This document shows positions 42,703-51,595 of a stretch of 64,000 nt of DNA, one piece after another. Numbering within the stretch: the first letter of the stretch is position 1; each line of letters opens with the position of its first letter. The stretch spans positions 1 through 64,000 of the forward strand of contig JAVEDP010000001.1 in assembly GCA_030841085.1 (NCBI GenBank). The letters run 5' to 3'. The position numbers were made by a program, and so were the translations under genes. Under the pieces are notes generated by a model that was given only the letters and a program-made list of their open reading frames with translations, had not been told where the DNA came from and ran no database searches. The DNA is from Pyrinomonadaceae bacterium. GTDB taxonomy: Bacteria > Acidobacteriota > Blastocatellia > Pyrinomonadales > Pyrinomonadaceae.

Positions 42703-44112
42703 TCAGGGTTTCAACTCGTCCAGGCTTTCCGTTGAAACTGGCGTGGGAACGAGTTCCGCTACCAAGCCGGGCTCTATCAGACTCACGCTGCTGATCGTCT
42801 CGACCGGTTCGCGTTTCTCCTGGTCCCACCAGCGTTGGGTAGCAAACCACGCCAAACCGGGCAACAGAAAGAATGCGCCAATACCGATCGAAACGACCCG
42901 AGGTGATAGACCGATCGGATCGAGCAACGCACCGGTAGTGTAGTTTGAAACCGCCATGGTCAGCGTTAACAAAGCCAGCTCGGCTGCAAATACTCGGCCG
43001 CGAAAATTGTCTTCGACGCCGCGTTGGAGCAACACGGTGGAGAAGACCCATAAGATACTTCCACCGGTATGGGCGATTCCCAACACAATCAACGCAACCA
43101 CAAAACTCGTAGACGCGCCAAATGCCATATAGAACACACCGCCGATCAAAAAGGCGATGCCGATAGAAAACTGCATGCGCTTCTTGCCTTCGCCGGCAAT
43201 GCGGCGCGCCACAATCGGACCAACTGCGGTGCCAATGCCGCGCGCTGCAAACAAGACACCGATGCCGGTGGCGGCACTATGGCCCACCGGGAAAATCTTT
43301 TCGCCAAAAACAGCCAGCAAAGTCAGAATGCCGCCGCCCATACCCCACGCCGGTTTTACCAACAGCAGGGCCAATACGCGCGGCCGCTTTTTAACGTAGC
43401 GGACGCCTTCGATGGTTTCTGTGATACCGAGCGCGCGGTTCATCGTTAACTTTTGCTTCTCACGCGGCGGTCGTTTGGGAATGCGAACGCTCGCAATCAA
43501 AGCGGCGGAGAGTAGAAACGACATGCCGTCGAGGATGAACGAAACGTCAGTCCCGAATAATCCCGTTACCACGCCGCCGATTGCGGCACCCAACGTCAAC
43601 ATGGCCGACCAGGTGACGGAAGAGATCGCATTGGCGGCCACTAACTCGCGATCGGAAACTATCGATGGAATTACGGCAGTCTTTGCCGGCTCGAAAAAAG
43701 TGGAGAAAGCGAGTTGCAAGACAGTCAGAAAATATATGATCCACAACTGATCGGCGCGTCGCACAAAAAGAAACCCGAGCACGACCACCGCCCGCAGCAG
43801 GTCGGACACGATCATAATGGTGCGGCGGTTAAAGCGGTCCGCAACCACCCCCGACAGCGATCCAAAAACAAAGCTGGGCACAAACCGGGCCACCATCAAC
43901 AATCCAATGTGCCGGCCGGACCCGGTCAGATTGAGGATGATTGTGTAAAGCGCGATCGTGTCAAACCAGTCTCCCATCTGGCTGACAACCTGCCCCAGCC
44001 AGAGTTGGCGAAAATTTCGATTGCCGCGCAGCAGTTCGATATAACCGGCAGACTTAGTCGTCGTTATTCTTTTGCTGACGGCTTTCGCCACGCGCGTCCC
44101 TCCCACGATCAA
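42703..44112 (-). CDS. MFS exporter, DHA3-like (macrolide efflux type)
   Basis: 469 residues with about 12 hydrophobic helices. N-terminal REG: NFRQLWLGQVVSQMGDWFDT, IALYTIILNLTGSGRHIGLL, then GSLSGVVADRFNRRTIMIVS, the A motif (G-x3-D-R-x-G/R), SFILDGMSFLLSAALIASVR and, after the loop, RVLALLLVKPAWGMGGGILT. The 'F.RLWLGQ.iS.iGDw' opening is typical of the MefA/EntS-like export families. The substrate is unknown. The C-terminal 30 residues (SLIEPGLVAELVPTPVSTES) are an acidic tail. Confidence 0.9.
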   Translation of the reverse strand: MIVGGTRVAKAVSKRITTTKSAGYIELLRGNRNFRQLWLGQVVSQMGDWFDTIALYTIILNLTGSGRHIGLLMVARFVPSFVFGSLSGVVADRFNRRTIMIVSDLLRAVVVLGFLFVRRADQLWIIYFLTVLQLAFSTFFEPAKTAVIPSIVSDRELVAANAISSVTWSAMLTLGAAIGGVVTGLFGTDVSFILDGMSFLLSAALIASVRIPKRPPREKQKLTMNRALGITETIEGVRYVKKRPRVLALLLVKPAWGMGGGILTLLAVFGEKIFPVGHSAATGIGVLFAARGIGTAVGPIVARRIAGEGKKRMQFSIGIAFLIGGVFYMAFGASTSFVVALIVLGIAHTGGSILWVFSTVLLQRGVEDNFRGRVFAAELALLTLTMAVSNYTTGALLDPIGLSPRVVSIGIGAFFLLPGLAWFATQRWWDQEKREPVETISSVSLIEPGLVAELVPTPVSTESLDELKP

Positions 44113-44671
44113 AAAAAGCGAGGCCTGAAACGGTCATCAACAACGACTTCACTTCAGGCTATTCGCTCAGATTGGTGTAACTCACGAAGGTTGCCCTGTC
44201 GTTTAGACGTTGTCAACCATCCGATGAGGCAGTCAGACCGAAGCCATCATTCTGACCCGTCACTTTGAATCGCAGCAGCGAACGTTGAATTTCCTTCTGC
44301 AATTCGTTTGGAAAAAGCCTCGATAACTCGACTATCAGTCGCAAGATCACATCTGCCTGCTTGCGGCACAACAATTGAGAAAGGGAATCGCGCGGCTGAG
44401 AAGCTCAGGGCTTCACGGGCTCTCCGCACGGAGTCCGGAGCCGCCAAATTTTGAGACAGCGCGTACGAAAAAATCGCCGCGCTACTTTGACAAACTCTCA
44501 CCCAGCAAGGCGGGCACAAGGCTTGCCGGCTTGCCCCGATCAAGGGCCAAAGCAAGTTGAGTTGCTCCCAGCTTGCTTTGGCCCATCGAACTGAGTGAGA
44601 GGTTTCACTGCCAATGAAATACGACGGTATGTTCTTGCAATTGAAAGCATAGGGAAACGACAGGAGCGCGG
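44113..44671. other. Non-coding gap with a strong hairpin
   Basis: About 560 bases without a convincing gene. A 13-bp stem, GGGCCAAAGCAAG (44544-44556) pairing with CTTGCTTTGGCCC (44572-44584), lies in the middle and could be a terminator for neither gene (no T run) or a repeat element. The remainder upstream shows only GC-rich inverted fragments (GGCTTGCCGGCTTGCC). Confidence 0.5.
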
Positions 44672-46627
44672 ATGAATCAGCTCGAACAGATTGAGCGGAA
44701 TTTCTTTGTAAAGCATTACCGGCTTCTTATTATCGCCGGCGGCGCTTTCATTGCGGCCTGGGCCATTACTCAAATGCTCTCGCTTGTATTCCTGGCCATT
44801 ACGTTGTTTGCCGGGGCACAGGTGATTTATCTCATTTGGACTCGTCTTACCGCCAAGACGCGTGAAACCGAAGAGTTGAGCCGCATGCACTTTGCCACCG
44901 CCGAAGCGCTAGCCACAGCCATCGACGCGAAAGATCAGACCACGCATTGTCACGTGCGTCGCGTACAGGTTTATGCCGCAGGTCTGGGAAAGGTGCTGGG
45001 GCTGGGTTCACCAGAGATCGCCGCGCTCAAAGCCGGCGCGTTGCTTCATGATGTGGGCAAGCTCGCCGTGCCGGCTCACATCATCAATAAACCCGGTCGG
45101 CTAACGCCGGCTGAGTTTGAGAAGATGAAGATCCACACGACAGTGGGCGCACAGATTCTGAGCCGTATCGATTTTCCTTATCCGGTAACTCCGATCGTGC
45201 GTCACCATCATGAACAATGGGACGGGCATGGTTATCCTGACGGTTTGAAAGGCGAGCAGATTCCCATCACAGCGCGCATTATCTCCGTCGTCGATTGCTT
45301 TGATTCAGTAAGAGAAGATCGTCCCTTCAGGCGTGGTATGACGCGCGACGAGGCGCTTGCTTTTCTGCTGCGCGGTTCGGGCAGTCATTTCGATCCTAAC
45401 GTCGTTGAGTTGTTCATCAAGCATTTGCCTCGCTTTGAATCGCAAATTGCAGCGCTTGGATTGCCGCAGCAATTGCCGCCGACTGAGACTCATGAACCCA
45501 TCGAGCTAAACGAAGTTGATATGACTCAAACCCGCGAACGCGGCTGTTACATGGCTTACGATCAGATAAAGAGCGCGCACCAGGAAGTCTACGCGCTGTA
45601 CGAAATTGCGCGGACGTTCGGCTCGTCGCTGGATGTAAAGAACACGGTGGAGATACTGGTCGACAAGGTGGGCCACGTGGTGCCGTTTGATACCTGCGTC
45701 GTTTATTTGTATGACGAGTTGAAAGGGTTCGCGACCACCGCGCACGTTGCGGGTCGAAATGCCAAATGTCTCGCCGCCAGATGTGTCAAACCGGGCGAAG
45801 GTGTTACTGGTTTTGCGCTGGCAAATCGTAGCCCGATTAATCAACTTCATCCGAGTCTTGATTTCGCCGGCATGGAGATCGAGCGCGAATACCGCTCGAT
45901 GGCTTCGTTGCCGCTCTTTAAAGAAGACATTCTGCTCGGCGCCGTTTCGGTCTACTCAGCAGAACTCGACGCGTACACTGACGACCATATGAGACTGCTG
46001 GAAACGGTAACGCGGCTCGCATCTGACGCACTCTCAAACGCAATGCATCACGCTGTCGCTGAATCTAACGCGTTGACCGATCCGCTCACCGGGTTACCCA
46101 ACGCCCGTTACATTGCTCTTCGTTTTGACGAAGAAGCTTCGCGCGCGCGTCGCACCGACCGGCCCTTCCAGGTGGTCATGCTTGATCTTGACGACTTTAA
46201 AATCGTCAACGACACGTTTGGACATAAGGTTGGCGACAAGATGTTGCGCGAGATGGGCCGAATCATCCAGGGCCAATTGCGCGAATATGATTTTTTGGCC
46301 CGCTATGCAGGTGATGAGTTCGTAGCGATCGTTCAGGAGTTGGTTGGCAATCAGGTTGAGGATCTGCGCAATCGCATTGAAACGGCAGTCTCCGAATTCT
46401 CGTTGAAGATTCGCGGGAATGGCGAGGCCAGGGTCGGCATCAGCATCGGGACGGCGACGTTTGGCATTGAAGGCGAGACGTTGGACCAGTTGTTGGTTGC
46501 CGCTGACCAGGCTATGTACCGCGCCAAGTCGGGCCATAAGCTCGAAAAAGTGAAGCGCGAAATTGCGGTACCCGACAGTATGGTCGAACTCGAGAGCGAC
46601 AGTCTGGCGTCGGTTTCAATAAATTAA
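44672..46627 (+). CDS. HD-GYP / GAF / GGDEF signalling protein
   Basis: 651 residues. Two transmembrane helices at about 18-58 (LLIIAGGAFIAAWAITQMLS, LVFLAITLFAGAQVIYLIW) anchor an HD-GYP domain (about 75-260): THCHVRRVQVYAAGLGKVLG, ALLHDVGKLAVPAHI and the second motif HHHEQWDGHGYPDGLKGEQI with Gly-Tyr-Pro. A GAF domain follows (about 310-450), then GGDEF (about 465-630): ALTDPLTGLPNARYIALRFD, DFKIVNDTFGHKVGDKMLRE and an active-site loop reading AGDEF rather than GGDEF, with an intact RxxD inhibitory site (REYD) just before it. It can both make and break c-di-GMP, or act as a sensor; the Ala variant makes the net activity uncertain. Confidence 0.93.
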   Translation: MNQLEQIERNFFVKHYRLLIIAGGAFIAAWAITQMLSLVFLAITLFAGAQVIYLIWTRLTAKTRETEELSRMHFATAEALATAIDAKDQTTHCHVRRVQVYAAGLGKVLGLGSPEIAALKAGALLHDVGKLAVPAHIINKPGRLTPAEFEKMKIHTTVGAQILSRIDFPYPVTPIVRHHHEQWDGHGYPDGLKGEQIPITARIISVVDCFDSVREDRPFRRGMTRDEALAFLLRGSGSHFDPNVVELFIKHLPRFESQIAALGLPQQLPPTETHEPIELNEVDMTQTRERGCYMAYDQIKSAHQEVYALYEIARTFGSSLDVKNTVEILVDKVGHVVPFDTCVVYLYDELKGFATTAHVAGRNAKCLAARCVKPGEGVTGFALANRSPINQLHPSLDFAGMEIEREYRSMASLPLFKEDILLGAVSVYSAELDAYTDDHMRLLETVTRLASDALSNAMHHAVAESNALTDPLTGLPNARYIALRFDEEASRARRTDRPFQVVMLDLDDFKIVNDTFGHKVGDKMLREMGRIIQGQLREYDFLARYAGDEFVAIVQELVGNQVEDLRNRIETAVSEFSLKIRGNGEARVGISIGTATFGIEGETLDQLLVAADQAMYRAKSGHKLEKVKREIAVPDSMVELESDSLASVSIN

Positions 46628-46656
46628 ATTTTCACGACACTGTTGAGTTGAGTTTG

Positions 46657-46682
46657 AGGGCGGGCTTGCTCCCGCCCTTTTT
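46657..46682 (+). terminator. Rho-independent terminator after the HD-GYP gene
   Basis: AGGGCGGG (46657-46664) and CCCGCCCT (46671-46678) form an 8-bp GC-rich stem with a 6-base loop, followed by a TTTTT run (46678-46682). The position is 30 bases after the stop codon. Confidence 0.8.
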
Positions 46683-47033
46683 CATTGGTGAGTTTTGTTT
46701 TTAGTTGCGCGCCACCCTTGGTGAAGGGGGAAATGCCGCCTGTTGTTTCCAAGGCCCGAAAGGCCGGCAGAGATCATGGCGCACCTTCGGCGCTCAGGTC
46801 CTAACTGTTACACTTACCCCGCCCTTACGGACGGGGCTATTAATTGTCGGTCCTTCGGACCTTAGAGTTCTAATTGATCCACCACGGTTTTCAACAATCT
46901 TGACATTACTGTCCTGCTTCGCTTTCAATCGCTTAGGAGTCGGGATTCGAATGCTTCAGACGACTGAACACTCGCGCCCGGCTCATGGCGACCAGGGTCA
47001 ACCTGACCAGCCATTCTCGTCCTGGATTGAAGC
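46683..47033. other. Non-coding gap with palindromic repeat fragments
   Basis: Fragments such as GGTCCTTCGGACC (about 46851) match the family of the 18094-18433 element, and CCCGCCCTTACGGACGGGGC is another small hairpin. No open frame looks like a protein. The last ~120 bases probably carry the promoter of the histidine-kinase gene. Confidence 0.5.
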
Positions 47034-49073
47034 ATGCCGGCTGCCATTAACCCCTTAAAAAATCCGACCGTCCTGGTAATTGATGACGATGCCGAATCGC
47101 GCGAGCGTCTGCGCAGCGCTTTCGCTGAAGCGGGCTATCGTTCGCTCAGCGCTGATACTTCAGCGTCGGCATTGCAGTTACTGCGCGACGATTTGTGCGA
47201 TCTGGTCGTGCTCAATTTTGGTCTCGAGAACGCGGGTGGGGCGACGTTATGCAAACTTTTGCGCGCGCAACCGACCACCGGCAAAATGCCTATCATCGCC
47301 TTGACCAGTGAAGACAATGCGGGTCAGCGCGCCGAGGCTATGGCCGCGGGTGCGGACGAATCACTCTCAATTTCAGCGTCAACAGCCGAGGTTGTCTCGC
47401 GAGTGAATGTGCATCTGCGAGCCACGCAACGCGAGTGGGCACTAATCGGCAGCAATCGTGAATTGAGTTTTCTCGCAGACCTTGGGCGCGGTTTGCTGAA
47501 GGCGCTCGAGCCGGAACAGTTGGTGCGGCGTGTTGCCGGTGCGACTTACGAAGGCACCGGCGCGGCATTGTGCGCAGCGTTTGTAAAACTCAATGACACG
47601 CGCGAGGCCGGCTGTGTTTTTGATCGCGAAGGCAGTGCTGAAGATGCATCCCTGTTGGAAGTCGAGCGTCTGCGGAGCTGGCTCGAGCCGACGCCGGTTT
47701 CGTCATTACTAACCGACAAGAACGAATTCTTCATTCGCGACGAAAGGCATGAAGCGGAATACGCGGCGCCGCTCAGGTTCGGAGGTCGCGCCAAGGGTGC
47801 GCTGATCGTTGCCTTTAACAAGCGCGAAGATTGTGATGAAACGGAGCGGCGTCTGATCGATGCGGCCGCGCAGCAAGCGGCGCTGGCCGCGCACATTTCC
47901 TCGCTGTACCAATCGGCGCGCGATGCTTCGACCAGCTTGGCCGCTGAAGTTGAGCGGCGTACTGCCGAAGTCGAAGCCCAGCGCCGGTTTATCGAAGCCA
48001 TTATCGACAGCCTGCCGTTGTCGCTCTACGCAATCAATCGCGACTACCGCGTCGTTGCCTGGAACCGTAATCGCGAATTAGGCGAGCTCGGAATTCCCCG
48101 CGGCTTCGCTTTAGGAAAAAATATTTTCAATGTCTTGACGCGGCAACGACGTGACTTGCTGCAAACCGAGTTCGCACGAGTTTTCGAAACCGGACAAATC
48201 GAACGAATCGAACATGAAACCACGACGGCAAACGGCGAGGTCAAGCATTGGTTAATCAGCAAGATACCGATGTGGATTGACCCGAACGAACCGGTTTCAC
48301 ATGTCATTACGGTGGGCGAAGACATCAGCGCCCGCGTTGAAGCCAACCGCGCCGTGGCGCGCGCCGAGAAGATCGCAGCAATTGGCCGCCTGGCCGCGGG
48401 CGTGGTCCATGAGATAAATAATCCGCTGGCCACAATTGCGGCCTGCGCCGAAGCGCTGGAGTCACGCGTAAACGATGGAGAATTTAACGACTCGCCTGCT
48501 GTCGATGACCTGCGCGAATACCTGGGGTTGATTCGCAGCGAAGCCTTTCGCTGCAAGACGATCACGAACGGCCTACTTGATTTCAGCCGCACGCGCCCGG
48601 CCGCTCATGCGCCGGTGAGCCTTGGCGACATCATTGCGTCAGCCATACGCTTGCTGGCCCACCAGCAGCGCGCGAACAACATCAATTTTCAGATCGAAAC
48701 GGCGAGTGATCTGCCGCTCGTTTCCGGAGACGAGGGCCAATTGCAGCAGGCAATAATTGCTTTGGGGACAAATGCGATCGACGCCATGCCGGTCGGCGGC
48801 CAGTTGAAAATTGTTAGTTCAAAGCATGGCGAGAACGTCTGTATCGAAGTGAGCGATAACGGAGCCGGCATTCCCGCTGAGAACGTTGCGAAGATCTTCG
48901 AGCCGTTTTTTACCACTAAAGAAGTAGGCAAAGGCACCGGTCTCGGACTAGCGGTTTGTTATGGTATCTTAACCGAGCACGGTGGCAGTCTCGACGTGCA
49001 ATCCACAATTGGTGTTGGCACTACTTTCACGATTTCACTCCCGGCAATAATCCCCGACGGAGATCAGGATTGA
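47034..49073 (+). CDS. Histidine kinase with N-terminal pseudo-receiver, GAF and PAS domains
   Basis: 679 residues. The receiver-like domain (about 12-130) keeps [14 protein letters not shown], but the phospho-acceptor Asp is Asn ([10 protein letters not shown]) and the conserved Lys of KP is missing ([14 protein letters not shown]), so it should not be phosphorylated. GAF-like region at about 155-290, then a coiled coil and a PAS domain ([19 protein letters not shown], about 335-440). HisKA with [20 protein letters not shown] and HATPase_c with [40 protein letters not shown] and [13 protein letters not shown] complete a functional kinase. The next gene, an NtrC-family activator, overlaps the stop codon, so the pair is a two-component system. 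Confidence 0.92.
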   Translation: MPAAINPLKNPTVLVIDDDAESRERLRSAFAEAGYRSLSADTSASALQLLRDDLCDLVVLNFGLENAGGATLCKLLRAQPTTGKMPIIALTSEDNAGQRAEAMAAGADESLSISASTAEVVSRVNVHLRATQREWALIGSNRELSFLADLGRGLLKALEPEQLVRRVAGATYEGTGAALCAAFVKLNDTREAGCVFDREGSAEDASLLEVERLRSWLEPTPVSSLLTDKNEFFIRDERHEAEYAAPLRFGGRAKGALIVAFNKREDCDETERRLIDAAAQQAALAAHISSLYQSARDASTSLAAEVERRTAEVEAQRRFIEAIIDSLPLSLYAINRDYRVVAWNRNRELGELGIPRGFALGKNIFNVLTRQRRDLLQTEFARVFETGQIERIEHETTTANGEVKHWLISKIPMWIDPNEPVSHVITVGEDISARVEANRAVARAEKIAAIGRLAAGVVHEINNPLATIAACAEALESRVNDGEFNDSPAVDDLREYLGLIRSEAFRCKTITNGLLDFSRTRPAAHAPVSLGDIIASAIRLLAHQQRANNINFQIETASDLPLVSGDEGQLQQAIIALGTNAIDAMPVGGQLKIVSSKHGENVCIEVSDNGAGIPAENVAKIFEPFFTTKEVGKGTGLGLAVCYGILTEHGGSLDVQSTIGVGTTFTISLPAIIPDGDQD

Positions 49074-50482
49074 GCGAGCAAAAATCAGCACGCATTTTGA
49101 TTGCGGAAGACGAAGCGAATCTTCGTCTAGTTTTGCAAAAAGAATTGGAGCGGCTCGGTTATCGCGTACAGGTCGCGCCCGATGGCGAAGCAGCGCTGCG
49201 CAAACTGGAAGAGAGCAACGTCGATGTTCTGCTTTGCGACATCAACATGCCGCGCATCGACGGCATGGAGGTTTTGCGGCGCGTGCATGAACGGCCCAAT
49301 CCGCCGGAAGTAATCATGCTCACCGGCCAAGCCACAGTTGAAACCGCGGTTGAGGCGATGAAACTCGGCGCTTACGACTATCTCACCAAGCCCTACCACA
49401 TAACCGAACTGGACATACGCGTTAAGCAGGCGGCTGAGAAGCGTCGTTTGCGCGTCGACAATCTGCGGCTGCGCGAACAGTTGGCACGGCAGTCGGGCTT
49501 GCCTGACATCGTTTCGGTTTCAGAAGCAATGAAGGAAGCTGTCCGTTTGGTTGAGCGTGTTGCACCCTCGGACGCGTCGGTTTTGATCACTGGAGAATCG
49601 GGCACGGGCAAGGAATTGATCGCGCAGGCAATCCATCGCTTGTCTAATCGCGCGGATGGTTCGTTCATCGACATCAACTGCGCCGCGTTTCAGGAGTCGT
49701 TGTTAGAGTCGGAACTGTTTGGTTACGAAGCCGGCGCGTTTTCCGGCGCGAAAGGTCGCAAGCTCGGGCTCATCGAGCTCGCCGATGGCGGCACACTGTT
49801 CTTGGATGAAGTGACTGAACTACCGGCGCAGCTTCAGGCCAAGTTATTGCGAGCAATTGAGACGCGCACCTTCTTTCGCGTCGGCGGCGTGCGCAAGGTT
49901 GAAGTGAATGTGCGCATCGTGGCGGCCACTAATCGCAATCTCGATTCGGTGGTTGCCGATGGATCGTTTCGTTCAGACCTGCTTTATCGCATCAACGGTT
50001 TTCAAATCGATCTGGCGCCGCTGCGCGAACGGTCCGAAGATATTGAACCACTTGCGCACCATTTGCTGAATTATGTGGGCGGGACGACCAAACCGGAACT
50101 TGATCCACAGGCACTCGAAGCATTGCGGAGTTACAGTTGGCCGGGCAACGTGCGGCAGTTGAAAAATTGTTTGGAGCGCGCCGTCATACTCTCGAACAAT
50201 GGTCGCATTACGGTGAACGAATTGCCGCCGGAAGTAGCGCGGCCGACACCGTTTATTCCGATGGCCCAGGCGAACGCGCAACCGGGCGCCGCGCCGGACT
50301 ATTCTAATAATGTTGCTAACGCCTCGCCCGCCTCACTGCGCGACGTTGAACGCCAACAGATTCTTGCCGCGCTGGAACAAACCGGCTGGCATCGCGGCAA
50401 GACCGCCGAGATTCTTGGTATCTCGTCTTCAACGCTCTATCGCCGCCTGCGCGACTACAACCTCGAACGGCGCACACATTAA
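49070..50482 (+). CDS. Sigma-54-dependent response regulator (NtrC family)
   Basis: 470 residues from the TTG at 49070, whose last two bases overlap the TGA of the kinase gene; GGAG lies a few bases upstream. A longer frame at 48956 is inside the kinase. Receiver (about 5-120): ILIAEDEANLRLVLQKELER, LLCDINMPRIDGMEVL with the phosphorylated Asp, VIMLTGQATVETAVEAM and YDYLTKPY. AAA+ domain (about 145-375): Walker A GESGTGKELI, sigma-54 contact loop GAFSGAKGRK (Ser for the usual Thr), GGTLFLDEVTELPAQLQ. C-terminal Fis-type HTH: TAEILGISSSTLYRRLRDYN. It activates RpoN-dependent promoters. Confidence 0.95.
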   Translation: MSEQKSARILIAEDEANLRLVLQKELERLGYRVQVAPDGEAALRKLEESNVDVLLCDINMPRIDGMEVLRRVHERPNPPEVIMLTGQATVETAVEAMKLGAYDYLTKPYHITELDIRVKQAAEKRRLRVDNLRLREQLARQSGLPDIVSVSEAMKEAVRLVERVAPSDASVLITGESGTGKELIAQAIHRLSNRADGSFIDINCAAFQESLLESELFGYEAGAFSGAKGRKLGLIELADGGTLFLDEVTELPAQLQAKLLRAIETRTFFRVGGVRKVEVNVRIVAATNRNLDSVVADGSFRSDLLYRINGFQIDLAPLRERSEDIEPLAHHLLNYVGGTTKPELDPQALEALRSYSWPGNVRQLKNCLERAVILSNNGRITVNELPPEVARPTPFIPMAQANAQPGAAPDYSNNVANASPASLRDVERQQILAALEQTGWHRGKTAEILGISSSTLYRRLRDYNLERRTH

Positions 50483-50745
50483 GAAATGTGCGCTGAAGAA
50501 GTAGCAGAGAGTCCAAACCAATTCTCACTCGCGGCCGATGCTACTCAAATAAACCAATTCCATTGACGTTCTCGGCGGCCTGTAATATCGTGCAGCGGTC
50601 TCACGAAGCGGCCGGTCCTCAGAGCCTGCGATATCGTTTTCTCTACCGCTGCCTCCGACGTTCCCGTCCAGAATGGTTTGTATGCTTTGCTAGTCATTCG
50701 AAAAACACTTCTAATCCTCTACATGAAATTGGAGAAGAATTTCAA
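50483..50745. other. Non-coding gap before the orphan gene
   Basis: About 260 bases between the sigma-54 activator and the next gene. A long in-frame extension to 50563 is not protein-like, and no hairpin or box is convincing. GGAGAAG at 50731-50737 is the ribosome binding site of the next gene. Confidence 0.4.
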
Positions 50746-51489
50746 ATGAACTCAGATTTCTCTAAACTCAACTTGTTGAGCATGAGTCTCGCCGGAGTCG
50801 GAACCCTAGCCAGCATCATTGGTCTCGTGTGGGCGATCAAAGAAGGTAAGAAGGCTTCGGCTGAGTTCGCGAAAGCAAATGAAGAATTCGCAAAAGCAAA
50901 TAGTGAATATGTAAAAGCTCGTGAGTTGTCTGACAAGTTTGACAAGCTGGTTGCGGCGTTCAAGGGAACCATCCTTAACTGGGAGGACCTGGTCAAGGAC
51001 TTGGCGGAAGAAATCTACAATGAAAATGAATCGATAATGATGGCGTTGGACACGCTTGCTTACGGTGTCGTCAGTGTTCCAAATGCTTATGATCGCTTTT
51101 GGGCTAACTTGGTTTACAAGGCCGCGTCAAGAACGCCGATGCAAATCATAACTTTTAATGAGAAAGCTCGGATGGCAGCATCACGTGCCCAACATGGGGG
51201 AGAAACTGTCAATACGTCGGCAGGGCCAATCAAACCCATTGAACAACATTTCGCAAATCTAGCGACTCTGAAGAAAGAAGGGAAAGGAGCAATTAGAATA
51301 ATTTTGTCGGATTTCTTTCCTCTTCATCTTTTCATTTTTGCAAGCCGTAATGTGGCCATCTTCGCTATCCAAGAAATAATTTCCGATGGAAGCGTAAAAT
51401 CCTACGCCCTGAGAACTCAGGATCCCGTTTTGATGGAGATTTGCCGACGAATATTTACCGAAATGCTAAGAAACTCAGAGGTCGGTTGA
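50746..51489 (+). CDS. Membrane-anchored coiled-coil protein, orphan of unknown function
   Basis: 247 residues from the ATG at 50746, which has GGAGAAG nine bases upstream. An N-terminal transmembrane helix (SMSLAGVGTLASIIGLVWAI) is followed by three 21-base direct repeats (50863-50925) coding the heptads EFAKANE, EFAKANS and EYVKARE, an ideal coiled coil. The C-terminal 150 residues form a soluble domain (MMALDTLAYGVVSVPNAYDR, ILSDFFPLHLFIFASRNVAI) with no recognised family. Base composition is visibly more AT-rich than its neighbours and codon use differs, which points to transfer. It stands alone between the regulator and the ligase, converging on the latter. Confidence 0.65.
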   Translation: MNSDFSKLNLLSMSLAGVGTLASIIGLVWAIKEGKKASAEFAKANEEFAKANSEYVKARELSDKFDKLVAAFKGTILNWEDLVKDLAEEIYNENESIMMALDTLAYGVVSVPNAYDRFWANLVYKAASRTPMQIITFNEKARMAASRAQHGGETVNTSAGPIKPIEQHFANLATLKKEGKGAIRIILSDFFPLHLFIFASRNVAIFAIQEIISDGSVKSYALRTQDPVLMEICRRIFTEMLRNSEVG

Positions 51490-51595
51490 AACGAGCTCGG
51501 TGGCCGGCAAAGCTTTAGCTTCAGCGCGCGACCACGCGTTTCGGAAAATATCTTGAGCGGAGCACAAGAGAGACGCGGTCAGCGCCCCTCGAAAA

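Noticed and set aside
44247-44555. Minus-strand frame in the gap before the HD-GYP gene
   Set aside because: No ribosome binding site or family match; overlaps a hairpin.
46920-46975. Possible tRNA from GGATTCGAATG
   Set aside because: No cloverleaf; no acceptor or anticodon stems.
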